Assembly (NCBI GenBank): GCA_946566685.1
Contig: CAMNXA010000016.1
Location: forward strand, 1 to 64,000
DNA length: 64,000 nt
Reading direction: 5' to 3'
Source of the DNA: an uncultured Lachnospiraceae bacterium
GTDB lineage: Bacteria > Bacillota > Clostridia > Lachnospirales > Lachnospiraceae
A program made the translations under genes and the position numbers. The notes beneath the pieces were generated by a model. The model was not told the DNA's origin. It saw only the letters and a program-made list of their open reading frames with translations, and made no database searches. This document shows, piece after piece, positions 9,594 through 19,544 of the stretch (its first letter is position 1; each line of letters begins with the position of its first letter).

Positions 9594-10508
9594 ATGATAA
9601 AGGTAATAGGAGTGCGGTTTCGAACCGCTGGTAAGATATATTATTTTGATCCGGGAAAATTGGAAGTGAAAAGAAACGATCATGTGATCGTGGAGACGGC
9701 TAGGGGTATTGAATATGGTACAGTGGTCGGTGAACCCAGGGAAGTGGAGGATGATAAAGTTGTACAGCCTCTGAAGGCAGTGCTTCGTGTGGCAACACAG
9801 AAAGATGATGAGCAGGAGGCAGCAAACAAAAAGAAGGAGAAGGAAGCTTATCAGATCTGTCTGGAAAAGATCAGAAAACACAATTTGCAGATGAAACTGA
9901 TCGATGCGGAATATACTTTTGATAACAACAAAGTGTTGTTCTATTTTACGGCGGACGGCCGGATTGATTTCAGAGAACTGGTCAAAGATCTGGCGTCAGT
10001 CTTTAAGACGCGGATCGAACTTCGTCAGATTGGCGTGCGGGATGAGACCAAGATTCTGGGCGGCATCGGTATCTGCGGCAGGCCGCTTTGCTGCCACACG
10101 CATTTATCAGAGTTTGCACCGGTGTCCATCAAGATGGCGAAAGAGCAGAATTTATCCTTAAATCCGACCAAGATATCCGGTGTCTGTGGCAGACTGATGT
10201 GCTGCTTAAAGAATGAAGAGGAGACTTATGAGGAACTGAACAGAAAATTGCCCAACGTAGGTGATTTTGTGACCACGGAGGATGGTCTCAAGGGCGAAGT
10301 GCACAGCGTCAATGTGCTGCGTCAGCTGGTGAAGGTCATAGTGGATGTGGGCGATGAGAAAGAGATTCAGGAGTATAAGGTGGAACAGATCCGCTTTAAG
10401 AGAAGACACGGAAAGAACCGCAAGGTGGAAGCCAATGAGGCGGAATTGAAAGAACTTGAGAAACTTGAAAAACAGGACGGGAACAAATCCTCGATTGATG
10501 ATAACTGA
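9594..10508 (+). CDS. ricT: PSP1 domain protein, RicT (YaaT)
   Basis: GGIGICGRPLCCHTHL...KISGVCGRLMCCLKNEEETYEEL. Confidence 0.92.
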   Translation: MIKVIGVRFRTAGKIYYFDPGKLEVKRNDHVIVETARGIEYGTVVGEPREVEDDKVVQPLKAVLRVATQKDDEQEAANKKKEKEAYQICLEKIRKHNLQMKLIDAEYTFDNNKVLFYFTADGRIDFRELVKDLASVFKTRIELRQIGVRDETKILGGIGICGRPLCCHTHLSEFAPVSIKMAKEQNLSLNPTKISGVCGRLMCCLKNEEETYEELNRKLPNVGDFVTTEDGLKGEVHSVNVLRQLVKVIVDVGDEKEIQEYKVEQIRFKRRHGKNRKVEANEAELKELEKLEKQDGNKSSIDDN

Positions 10509-10540
10509 TCGGTTCAGGTCTTGTCCTCCGGAGGTTAGAG

Positions 10541-11287
10541 GTGTCAAAAGACAAAGAGATTTTAAAGGGGAATGAGCGGATTGACGATCTGGAGCGGAAC
10601 GGGTATCGCATCATACAGGACCCCGGGCGCTTCTGTTTCGGAATGGATGCGGTGCTTCTGTCCGGATTTGCCAGAGTAAAGGATGGTGCTGCGGTGCTGG
10701 ACTTAGGAACCGGGACGGGGATCATTCCTATTTTGCTGGAAGCAAAGACAGGCGCAGCACATTTGACGGGATTGGAGATTCAGGCGGACAGTGCGGATAT
10801 GGCAAGGCGCAGTGTCCGTTTGAATGGATTGGAAGATAAAATAGAGATCATCACAGGGGATATCAAAGAGGCAGAAGTGTGGTTTGAGGCTGCTTCTTTT
10901 GACGTTATAACCTGCAATCCGCCTTATATGATAGGGCAGCATGGCCTCAAGAATCCCGAGGATGCCAAGGCGATAGCCAGACATGAGATACTTTGTACGC
11001 TGCGGGATGTAGTCTCACAGACAGCCAGACTTCTGAAACCGGGCGGCAGCTTCTTCCTGGTACACAGACCCTTTCGGCTGGCGGAGATTATGGTGACTTT
11101 GCAGGAATATAAATTGGAGCCCAAGCGGATGCAGCTCGTCTACCCCTTTGTGGACAAGGAGCCGAATATGGTGCTGATCGAGGCAAGACGGGGCGGCAGA
11201 CCGCGGATGACGGTGGAGAAGCCTTTGATCGTATACCGGGAACCGGGAGAGTATATGCCGGAAATTTACGATATTTATGGATATTGA
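10541..11287 (+). CDS. trmN6: tRNA1(Val) (adenine-N6)-methyltransferase-like
   Basis: GTGTGIIPILL SAM motif, NPPY catalytic motif; located between ricT and rsmI. Confidence 0.85.
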   Translation: MSKDKEILKGNERIDDLERNGYRIIQDPGRFCFGMDAVLLSGFARVKDGAAVLDLGTGTGIIPILLEAKTGAAHLTGLEIQADSADMARRSVRLNGLEDKIEIITGDIKEAEVWFEAASFDVITCNPPYMIGQHGLKNPEDAKAIARHEILCTLRDVVSQTARLLKPGGSFFLVHRPFRLAEIMVTLQEYKLEPKRMQLVYPFVDKEPNMVLIEARRGGRPRMTVEKPLIVYREPGEYMPEIYDIYGY

Positions 11288-11318
11288 CAGAAGAGAGGGA
11301 AATGCGAAAGGGGGATTT

Positions 11319-12161
11319 ATGCCGGGCATCTTATATTTATGTGCGACTCCTATCGGCAATCTGGGTGACATGACACCCCGCGTGGTGGAGACATTACGCA
11401 GTGTGGATGTGATTGCGGCGGAGGATACGCGCAATAGCATTAAACTGCTAAACCATTTCGAGATAAAGACTTCTATGACAAGTTATCACGAATATAATAA
11501 AGTAGAAAAGGCGGACTTCCTGATCAGTCAGATGCAACAGGGAAAAGATGTGGCGCTCATCACGGACGCCGGTACACCGGCCATATCAGATCCGGGAGAA
11601 GTGCTTGTGAAAAAGTGTCAGGAAGCCGGAATCCTGGTGACTTCCCTGCCTGGGCCTGCGGCCTGTATCACAGCGCTCACACTTTCAGGGCTTTCTACCA
11701 GACGATTTTGCTTTGAGGGATTCCTGCCTGCTGATAAGAAAGAAAAGGCACAGATCCTGAAGGAGTTGCAGGAGGAATCAAGGACGATCATTCTCTATGA
11801 AGCGCCCCATCATCTGGTGAGGACATTAGGGGAACTGCATGCAGCACTGGGGGACCGCCGGATTACCCTTTGCAGGGAACTTACAAAGAAATTTGAGACG
11901 GTGTTTCCTACAACATTCAAGGAAGCGCTGATGTATTATGAAAAGGAAGAACCCCGCGGTGAGTATGTGCTTGTCGTGGAGGGCAAGAGTCTGCTCCGGA
12001 AAAAGGAGGAGGCGCAGGCGGCCTGGCAGAGCATGACGATAGAGGAACATATGACATACTATGAGGAGGGGGGGATGGATGAAAAAAGTGCGATGAAACA
12101 GGTTGCGAAGGATCGTGGCGTGCCAAAAAGAGAAATTTATCAATATTTATTGCCAAAATGA
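11319..12161 (+). CDS. rsmI: 16S rRNA (cytidine-2'-O)-methyltransferase
   Basis: LYLCATPIGNLGDMTPR, AEDTRNSIKLLNHF, LITDAGTPAISDPG. Confidence 0.93.
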   Translation: MPGILYLCATPIGNLGDMTPRVVETLRSVDVIAAEDTRNSIKLLNHFEIKTSMTSYHEYNKVEKADFLISQMQQGKDVALITDAGTPAISDPGEVLVKKCQEAGILVTSLPGPAACITALTLSGLSTRRFCFEGFLPADKKEKAQILKELQEESRTIILYEAPHHLVRTLGELHAALGDRRITLCRELTKKFETVFPTTFKEALMYYEKEEPRGEYVLVVEGKSLLRKKEEAQAAWQSMTIEEHMTYYEEGGMDEKSAMKQVAKDRGVPKREIYQYLLPK

Positions 12162-12194
12162 TTGACAAAACGCCCGGAATCCGTAAAATTATGA

Positions 12195-12235
12195 TTGACA
12201 AATGCTAGACCAGAGAATATACTTTGAATGTCAAA
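12195..12235 (+). promoter_or_regulatory. Promoter of acpP/fab operon with FabT-like box
   Basis: TTGACA (12195-12200)-17 bp-TATACT (12218-12223), overlapped by TTTGAATGTCAAA (12223-12235). Confidence 0.75.
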
Positions 12236-12266
12236 CTATTTTAATGGCGAAAAGGAGATAAGGAAA

Positions 12267-12500
12267 ATGTTAGAGAGAGTTATTGAGATCATTCAGGAAC
12301 AGTTAAACTTAGACGGCGTAGAAATTACCGAGGAATCCTCTTTCAAGGACGATCTTGGAGCAGACTCCCTGGACTTATTTGAACTTGTTATGGCTTTTGA
12401 GGAAGAGTACGGTGTGGAGATCCCTTCTGAGGACTTAGAGCAGATCACGACAGTTGGCGCTGTTGTTGAATATATGAAGAACAAAGGGGTGGAGGCGTAA
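12267..12500 (+). CDS. acpP: Acyl carrier protein
   Basis: [22 protein letters not shown] phosphopantetheine site; RBS AAGGAG upstream of ATG 12267. Confidence 0.95.
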   Translation: MLERVIEIIQEQLNLDGVEITEESSFKDDLGADSLDLFELVMAFEEEYGVEIPSEDLEQITTVGAVVEYMKNKGVEA

Positions 12501-12527
12501 GAGCGCCTTTTGATTGAGGTTTATAAA

Positions 12528-13454
12528 ATGAAAACTAAGATTACAGAACTTCTGGGAATCGAGTATCCGATTTTTCAGGGCGGTATGGCCTGGGTCGCGG
12601 AGTATCATCTGGCGGCCGCTGTATCGGAAGCGGGCGCTCTGGGCATTATCGGCGCAGGCGGCGCACCGGCGGCCTTTGTGAGGGAGCAGATTCAAAAGGC
12701 CAAAGAACTGACGGATAAACCTTTTGGGGTGAATCTGATGCTGATGAATCCGGAAGCCGATGAGATTGCGAAAGTGATCGTGGAGGAAGGTGTCAAAGTG
12801 GTGACCACTGGCGCTGGAAATCCAGGCAAATATATGGCCATGTGGAAAGAGGCCGGCATTAAGGTGATTCCTGTAGTTGCCAGTGTGGGTCTGGCAAAAA
12901 TGATGGAACGTGCCGGTGCGGATGCTGTGGTGGCAGAAGGTACGGAATCCGGCGGGCATATCGGAGAGGCAACTACAATGACGTTGGTACCGCAGGTGGT
13001 AGATGCGGTAGGCATTCCCGTGGTTGCGGCAGGCGGTATCGCGGACGGCAGAGGCTTTGCGGCGGCGATGATGCTGGGTGCGGAAGCGGTTCAGATGGGG
13101 ACACGGTTCCTGGTAGCGGCTGAGTGCACCGTACATGACAACTATAAGAAAAAGGTGATCGCGGCGAAAGACATCGATTCCGAAGTTACCGGCAGGGCCA
13201 ATGGGCATCCGGTTCGTCAGATCCGGAATAAACTGACCAGAGAGTATCTGCAACTGGAGAAGCAGGGAGCTTCTTTGGAAGAGATGGAGCATCTGACGCT
13301 GGGTTCTCTGCGCAAGGCTGTGGTAGAGGGTGATGTGGTATCCGGCACTCTTATGGCCGGACAGATTGCCGGCATGGTCAGCAAAGAGCAGACCTGTGAG
13401 GAAATGATCGCAGAGATTATGGATCAGGCTGAAGTTCTCTTAAAGTTGAAATGA
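12528..13454 (+). CDS. fabK: Enoyl-ACP reductase II (FabK)
   Basis: YPIFQGGMAWVAEYHLAAAVSEAGALGIIGAG, EGTESGGHIGE. Confidence 0.92.
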   Translation: MKTKITELLGIEYPIFQGGMAWVAEYHLAAAVSEAGALGIIGAGGAPAAFVREQIQKAKELTDKPFGVNLMLMNPEADEIAKVIVEEGVKVVTTGAGNPGKYMAMWKEAGIKVIPVVASVGLAKMMERAGADAVVAEGTESGGHIGEATTMTLVPQVVDAVGIPVVAAGGIADGRGFAAAMMLGAEAVQMGTRFLVAAECTVHDNYKKKVIAAKDIDSEVTGRANGHPVRQIRNKLTREYLQLEKQGASLEEMEHLTLGSLRKAVVEGDVVSGTLMAGQIAGMVSKEQTCEEMIAEIMDQAEVLLKLK

Positions 13455-13529
13455 TTTGAGTCCGGGAAGCGAATTTTGCAATCGGGCCTTCCCTATGAAT
13501 CATAGGATAGAAAATGCAGAAAGATGCTG

Positions 13530-13565
13530 AAAAGAGGCAAGCTGCGTGGCTTGCCCCTTTTTAAA
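13530..13565 (+). terminator. Terminator/attenuator between fabK and fabD
   Basis: GGCAAGC-tgcgt-GGCTTGCC-CCTTTTT. Confidence 0.75.
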
Positions 13566-13574
13566 CGCAGATAC

Positions 13575-13587
13575 TTTGAAATTCAAA
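13575..13587 (+). promoter_or_regulatory. FabT-like box upstream of fabD
   Basis: TTTGAAATTCAAA. Confidence 0.65.
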
Positions 13588-13634
13588 ATATTTGAATATA
13601 TAATAAGGAAACTATGAGAAAGGTGGAGTAGACT

Positions 13635-14543
13635 ATGGGTAAGACAGCATTTATGTTCCCGGGACAGGGAGCGCAGTATGTGGGAATGGGTAAAGACTTT
13701 TATGAGCAGATTCCGGTCTGTAAGGAGATGTATGAACTGGCGAGTAAAGCCAGCGGCCTTGATGTAGAGGCGCTCTGTTTTGAAGAGAATGAAAAGATCA
13801 ATATTACGGAATACACACAGATTGCCATGCTGGCTACGGAGGTGGCCATGTTAAAGGCAGTGGAGGAAAAGGGCATTAGACCGGATGTGACAGGAGGTTT
13901 AAGCCTTGGGGAATATGGCGCGCTGGCGGCAAGCGGCGTTATGAGCCCGGAAGATGTGTTTAAAATAGTGCGTAAGCGCGGTATTTATATGCAGGAGGCA
14001 GTGCCCCAGGGCGGTGCAATGGTGGCGGTACTTGGTCTGGATACGGCGGTGATCGAGCAGATCTGTGAGGAGACGCCCGGCATGGTGACCATTGCCAATT
14101 ATAACTGCCCGGGACAGATTGTCATTACCGGTGAAGAGGGGGCTGCGCAGGCGGCTGTGGAGAAACTGACAGCGGCAGGCGCAAAGAGATGTGTACCCTT
14201 AAAAGTCAGCGGCCCTTTCCACTCGCCCCTGTTAGTGGGCGCCGGCGAGAAACTGGCAAAGGAACTGGAAACAGTGGAAATCCATGATATCGAGATTCCC
14301 TATATTGCCAACGTGACGGCGGACTATGTGAAGGATAAGGCGGATGTAAAATCCCTTTTGGAGAAACAGGTTTCTTCTTCCGTGAAGTGGCAGCAGACTG
14401 TGGAGCGGATGATCGCAGATGGCGTGGATACCTTCATTGAAATTGGCCCTGGAAGGACATTGTCAGGATTTATGAGAAAGATCAACCGGGATGTGAAGGT
14501 GATCAATATTGAAAAGGTTGAGGATTTGGAGAAACTTGGATAA
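13635..14543 (+). CDS. fabD: Malonyl-CoA:ACP transacylase
   Basis: FMFPGQGAQYVGMG, GGLSLGEYGALAASG. Confidence 0.95.
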   Translation: MGKTAFMFPGQGAQYVGMGKDFYEQIPVCKEMYELASKASGLDVEALCFEENEKINITEYTQIAMLATEVAMLKAVEEKGIRPDVTGGLSLGEYGALAASGVMSPEDVFKIVRKRGIYMQEAVPQGGAMVAVLGLDTAVIEQICEETPGMVTIANYNCPGQIVITGEEGAAQAAVEKLTAAGAKRCVPLKVSGPFHSPLLVGAGEKLAKELETVEIHDIEIPYIANVTADYVKDKADVKSLLEKQVSSSVKWQQTVERMIADGVDTFIEIGPGRTLSGFMRKINRDVKVINIEKVEDLEKLG

Positions 14544-14568
14544 TTAATTTGGGAGGAAGGGCTGAAAT

Positions 14569-15309
14569 ATGTTGACAGGAAAAGTAGCATTGGTGACTGG
14601 CGCAGGACGCGGGATTGGCAGGCAGATTGCACTGACACTTGCGGAGTATGGCGCAGATGTGATTATAAATTATAATGGTTCCAAAGAGAAAGCGGAGGAA
14701 GTCGCAGCGCAGATTGATTCCATGGGAAGAAAGGCTGTTGCGGTGCAGTGCAGTGTGGCGGATTATGAGGCCTGTGGAAAGATGGTTACGGATATGCTGG
14801 CGGCTTTCGGGCATATTGATATTCTGGTGAACAACGCAGGCATTACGCGGGATAATCTGGTGATCAAAATGACAGAAGAGGACTTCGATGCGGTCATGGA
14901 TACCAATTTAAAAGGTACTTTTAATACCATCAAGCATATGTATCGTCCTTTCTTAAAACAGAAGGCAGGCAGGATCATTAATCTGTCCTCTGTTACCGGA
15001 GTGCTTGGCAATGCCGGACAGGCAAATTATGCGGCTTCTAAAGCCGGTGTGATCGGATTGACCAAATCCATGGCAAGAGAACTGGCCAGTCGGAATATCA
15101 CGGTCAATGCCGTGGCTCCCGGGTTTATCGATACCGATATGACACAGGCCATGACGGATGCAGCTAAGGAGGCTACTATCGCACAGATTCCCTTAAAACG
15201 TGTAGGGACGCCGAAAGATATTGCAGAGACAGTAGCGTTTCTGGCAAGTGATAAAGCGGCTTACATTACGGGTCAGGTAATCTCCGTAGACGGCGGCATG
15301 GCCATGTAA
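14569..15309 (+). CDS. fabG: 3-oxoacyl-ACP reductase
   Basis: [39 protein letters not shown]. Confidence 0.95.
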   Translation: MLTGKVALVTGAGRGIGRQIALTLAEYGADVIINYNGSKEKAEEVAAQIDSMGRKAVAVQCSVADYEACGKMVTDMLAAFGHIDILVNNAGITRDNLVIKMTEEDFDAVMDTNLKGTFNTIKHMYRPFLKQKAGRIINLSSVTGVLGNAGQANYAASKAGVIGLTKSMARELASRNITVNAVAPGFIDTDMTQAMTDAAKEATIAQIPLKRVGTPKDIAETVAFLASDKAAYITGQVISVDGGMAM

Positions 15310-15376
15310 CAGCCGCAAAAGAAGAACAAGTATAATAGTACAAATAACAAAATAGAAAAGGAGTTAAGAGGGCGAA

Positions 15377-16615
15377 ATGAGCAGACGAGTAGTGGTAACA
15401 GGAATGGGTGCGATCACCCCTATCGGACTGAGTGTAGATGAGTTCTGGACAGGTGTCAAGGAGGGCAGAATAGGGTTTGCGCCTATCACCAAATTTGACG
15501 CGACAGATTTTAAATGCAAACTTGCCGCAGAGGTCAAAGGCTTTGACGGTAAGAATTATATGGATTTTAAGGCAGCCAAGAGAATGGAGCCCTTCTCCCA
15601 GTATGCCGTAGCGGCGACCAAAGAGGCGCTGGAAGATGCGGGGATTGATATGGAGAAAGAAGATCCCTACCGCGTGGGTGTGGCGGTCGGTTCCGGCACT
15701 GGCTCTTTGCAGGCCATGGAGCGTTCCCATACCAGACTGGTCGAAAAAGGCCCCGGCAGGATTGAGCCGCTTTTTGTGCCGCTTACCATTTCCAATATGG
15801 CGGCAGGTAATGTATCCATACAGTTTGGCTTAAAAGGTAAGAGCATCAATGTGGTGACAGCCTGTGCGACAGGCACCAACTCTATCGGTGAGGCGTTCCG
15901 CACGATTCAGTACGGAGATGCGGAAGTGATGGTGGCAGGCGGTACGGAGGGCAGTGTGTGTCCTATTGGTATCGGCGGCTTTTCGGCGCTGACAGCATTA
16001 TCTACTTCCGAAGACCCTGAGAGATGTTCGATTCCTTTTGATAAAGAGAGAGGCGGTTTCGTCATGGGAGAGGGCGCCGCTGTCGTGGTGCTTGAGGAGT
16101 TGGAACATGCCAAAGCAAGGGGTGCAAAAATCTATGCAGAGGTGGCAGGGTATGGCTGTTCTTCCGATGCCTATCATATCACTTCTCCTGCGGAAGATGG
16201 TGCAGGCGCTGCAAAAGCAATGGAGTACGCGGTGAAGGACGCTGGTCTGGAACTGAATGATATCACTTACATCAATGCACACGGAACCGGTACCCATCAC
16301 AATGACCTTTTTGAGACGCGGGCCATCAAACTGCTCTTTGGCGATCATGCGAAGGATATCAGGATCAATTCCACCAAGTCCATGGTAGGGCATCTTTTAG
16401 GTGCGGCTGGTGCGATTGAATTTGTCACCTGCGTCAAAGAAATTCAGGAGGGATATATTCACAAGACGGTGGGATATCAGGTACCGGATGAAGAATGCGA
16501 CCTGGATTACTGCAAGGAGCCGTACACAGAAGAAGTTAAATATGCCCTGTCCAATTCCCTCGGTTTCGGCGGACACAATGCCAGCCTTCTGGTTAAAAGA
16601 TATGATGAGCGCTAA
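15377..16615 (+). CDS. fabF: Beta-ketoacyl-ACP synthase II
   Basis: VVVTGMGAITPIG, NVVTACATGTNSIGEAF, INAHGTGTHHND. Confidence 0.95.
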   Translation: MSRRVVVTGMGAITPIGLSVDEFWTGVKEGRIGFAPITKFDATDFKCKLAAEVKGFDGKNYMDFKAAKRMEPFSQYAVAATKEALEDAGIDMEKEDPYRVGVAVGSGTGSLQAMERSHTRLVEKGPGRIEPLFVPLTISNMAAGNVSIQFGLKGKSINVVTACATGTNSIGEAFRTIQYGDAEVMVAGGTEGSVCPIGIGGFSALTALSTSEDPERCSIPFDKERGGFVMGEGAAVVVLEELEHAKARGAKIYAEVAGYGCSSDAYHITSPAEDGAGAAKAMEYAVKDAGLELNDITYINAHGTGTHHNDLFETRAIKLLFGDHAKDIRINSTKSMVGHLLGAAGAIEFVTCVKEIQEGYIHKTVGYQVPDEECDLDYCKEPYTEEVKYALSNSLGFGGHNASLLVKRYDER

Positions 16616-16666
16616 GTAAAAACAAGCGGCGCGAAGCGACATTTAAGAGAATGAGAGGATAAAGAT

Positions 16667-17101
16667 ATGTCATTGATGACAGCGAAAGAAATCATGGAAA
16701 TCATCCCCCACAGACAGCCCTTTATGCTGATCGACACGATCGAAGAACTGGAAGAGGGCAAACGTGTGGTGGCCAAAAAATGTGTGTCCTACAATGAACC
16801 CTTTTTTGCAGGACATTTTCCGAATGAGCCGGTGATGCCGGGTGTGCTGATCGTGGAAGCGCTGGCGCAGACAGGTGCGGTGGCAATCTTAAGCCAGCCG
16901 GAATTTAAGGGAAAGACAGCTTATTTTGCAGCCATTAACAGTGCCAAATTTAAGGGAAAAGTAGTCCCCGGGGATGTACTTACTCTGGAGACGGAAATTA
17001 TTAAGATCAAAGGCCCCATTGGCGTAGGTGCGGCAAAGGCTTATGTGGACGGAAAGCTGGTCACACAGGCGGAACTCACCTTTGCAATCGGGGAAGCATA
17101 A
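16667..17101 (+). CDS. fabZ: 3-hydroxyacyl-ACP dehydratase
   Basis: [37 protein letters not shown]. Confidence 0.95.
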   Translation: MSLMTAKEIMEIIPHRQPFMLIDTIEELEEGKRVVAKKCVSYNEPFFAGHFPNEPVMPGVLIVEALAQTGAVAILSQPEFKGKTAYFAAINSAKFKGKVVPGDVLTLETEIIKIKGPIGVGAAKAYVDGKLVTQAELTFAIGEA

Positions 17102-17151
17102 GACAGAAAATAAAATATCGATGAAGTATCGGAAAGGCCAGGCGCAATAAT

Positions 17152-18237
17152 ATGGTAACTATCAGACCATTAAAAATAGGTGATTTAACAGCATGTATAC
17201 CGGTGATCCAGGGCGGTATGGGAGTCGGCGTAAGCCTTTCCTCCCTGGCCGGTGCGGTAGCCGCAGAAGGCGGAATCGGCGTGATTTCCACAGCGCAGAT
17301 AGGGTATCGGGAGCCGGACTTTGACACAGATCCTATCGGAGCGAATCTGCGGGCCATAGGGACAGAGATTGCAAAGGCCAGACAGATTGCCGGGGGCGGC
17401 GTTCTGGGCGTCAATATCATGGTGGCGACCAGAAAATATGAAGAATATGTCAAAGCGGCCGTGGCTGCGGGCATCGACCTGATCATTTCCGGAGCGGGAC
17501 TGCCCATGGATCTGCCAAAGATTGTGGGGGCGGCGAAGACGAAACTTGCGCCTATTGTATCCAGCGTCAAGTCAGCGCAGGTCATCATGCGGTACTGGTG
17601 GAAAAAGTACAGCAGACTGCCGGATGCGGTGGTGATCGAGGGGCCGTTAGCCGGTGGACATCTGGGATTTCACAAAGAACAGCTGGAAGATATCGAGGCA
17701 CTTCACTATGATGAGGAAGTGAAGGCGATCATTGCACAGGTCAATGAGACGGCGGCAGAGCATGAGAAGGAGATTCCGGTCATCATGGCAGGCGGCATTT
17801 ATACCCGTGAAGATATGGAGCATTATGTGGAGATGGGAGCTGCCGGTGTACAGATGGCCACCAGATTTGTGACAACCTATGAGTGCGATGCGGACGAGGC
17901 ATATAAGCAGAGTTACATTGATGCCAAGAAAGAGGACATTGTGATTGTACAGAGTCCTGTAGGTATGCCGGGACGTGCCATTCTGAATCCTTTTATGAAA
18001 AAGGCGAAGGAAGGGCAGATTCCGCATGGAAAGTGTCATCTGTGTATCAGCACCTGTAAGCCGGATCAGACTCCTTATTGTATTACGGACGCACTGGTAA
18101 ATGCAGTAAAGGGCAGAGTGGACAAGGCACTCCTATTCTGCGGCGCCAATGCTTACCGTGCCACGAAGCTGGAACATGTGAAAGATATTATGGAGGAATT
18201 CCGGCCGGCGGAAGCAGGGATATATGTTTGTAAATGA
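17152..18237 (+). CDS. Nitronate monooxygenase/FabK-like flavoprotein (second copy)
   Basis: IPVIQGGMGVGVSLSSLAGAVAAEGGIGVIS, EGPLAGGHLGF. Confidence 0.88.
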   Translation: MVTIRPLKIGDLTACIPVIQGGMGVGVSLSSLAGAVAAEGGIGVISTAQIGYREPDFDTDPIGANLRAIGTEIAKARQIAGGGVLGVNIMVATRKYEEYVKAAVAAGIDLIISGAGLPMDLPKIVGAAKTKLAPIVSSVKSAQVIMRYWWKKYSRLPDAVVIEGPLAGGHLGFHKEQLEDIEALHYDEEVKAIIAQVNETAAEHEKEIPVIMAGGIYTREDMEHYVEMGAAGVQMATRFVTTYECDADEAYKQSYIDAKKEDIVIVQSPVGMPGRAILNPFMKKAKEGQIPHGKCHLCISTCKPDQTPYCITDALVNAVKGRVDKALLFCGANAYRATKLEHVKDIMEEFRPAEAGIYVCK

Positions 18238-18263
18238 TAATAAAATTGAGCGGGGAGAATTAC

Positions 18264-19229
18264 ATGAAAACGAGAATCATAGGAACAGGGAGTTGTCTGC
18301 CGGAAAACGTGGTGACAAATGATGATCTGTCTAAGATTATGGATACTTCCGATGAGTGGATCAGCAGCAGGACAGGAATCAGGGAACGGCATCTGGCAAA
18401 AGAGGAGACTACTGCCGATATGTCTACAGAGGCGGCCAGACGTGCGTTGGAAAATGCAGGTGTGACAGCCGATGAAATCGATCTGATCATCTTGGGAACA
18501 GTGACGGCGGATCATGTGACGCCTTCCTGTGCCTGCGAAGTACAGGCGGCGCTGGGAGCAGACCGGGCGGTGGCTTTTGATATCAATGCAGCCTGTTCTG
18601 GTTTTATGTTTGCCCTGAACATCGCCAATGCCTATTTGCAGGCAGGACTTTATAAAACAGCGCTTGTGCTGGGGGCGGAGACCCTGTCCAAGATCATGGA
18701 CTGGAATGACCGCAGTACCTGCGTGCTCTTTGGAGACGGTGCGGGAGCCGTAGTTGTCCGTGCGGATGAAAACGCCGGATTACTCGCCTTTGACCAGGGC
18801 TCGGATGGCAGCAGGGGGGCGGTTCTTTCGTGTGAAAACCGTACCAATAATAATCCACTGGTGGATACGCCCAAAGACCTTGCCTATATACATATGGATG
18901 GGCAGGAAGTCTATAAGTTTGCGGTGACGGCAGTACCTTCCTCATTGCAGAAGACCATCGCTGCTGCGGGCCTTGCGGTGGAGGACATCGATTACTTTGC
19001 GCTGCATCAGGCCAATATCCGTATCCTGCAATCGGTGGCTAAGCGGCTGCATGTATCGGCGGATAAGTTTCCCATCAGCCTGGATCATTGTGGAAATATT
19101 TCCGCAGCCAGTGTGCCGATCCTGCTCGATGAGATGAACCGCAAGGGCATGTTAAAACCCGGCATGAAGATTGCCATGAGCGGTTTTGGCGGCGGTCTGA
19201 CCTGGGCTTCCGCAGTTGTTGAGTGGTAA
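18264..19229 (+). CDS. fabH: Beta-ketoacyl-ACP synthase III
   Basis: DINAACSGFMFAL, HQANIRI, GNISAASVPI; RBS GGGGAG upstream of ATG 18264. Confidence 0.94.
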   Translation: MKTRIIGTGSCLPENVVTNDDLSKIMDTSDEWISSRTGIRERHLAKEETTADMSTEAARRALENAGVTADEIDLIILGTVTADHVTPSCACEVQAALGADRAVAFDINAACSGFMFALNIANAYLQAGLYKTALVLGAETLSKIMDWNDRSTCVLFGDGAGAVVVRADENAGLLAFDQGSDGSRGAVLSCENRTNNNPLVDTPKDLAYIHMDGQEVYKFAVTAVPSSLQKTIAAAGLAVEDIDYFALHQANIRILQSVAKRLHVSADKFPISLDHCGNISAASVPILLDEMNRKGMLKPGMKIAMSGFGGGLTWASAVVEW

Positions 19230-19348
19230 AAAGGATTTGACTTTTCAGGCGGCATTCTATTATAATAGGTTTCAGCATAAAGTATTTTATTAGTTCTCCG
19301 CTTATCCGAGGTTAAATTATGTTCTGGAAAATGATAAATATACAACTA

Positions 19349-19396
19349 CAAAAAGGAAGCATTTATCCCGTTTACAGGGATAGTGCGCCTTTTTTT
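19349..19396 (+). terminator. Rho-independent terminator after fab operon
   Basis: AAAAAGG...TATCCC-gtttaca-GGGATA...CCTTTTTTT. Confidence 0.65.
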
Positions 19397-19544
19397 AGAA
19401 AGATTTGTGGAAGATACCGCAGGACATGATCTGGGAAGCGGATTGTTAAAATTTAAATCTTATAGAAAAGGTACATTATCTCCTTAACCATTTATTTCAG
19501 ACGTTTATCAGTCGTTGATGATTTTAAAGGTAAGGAGATTTTTT

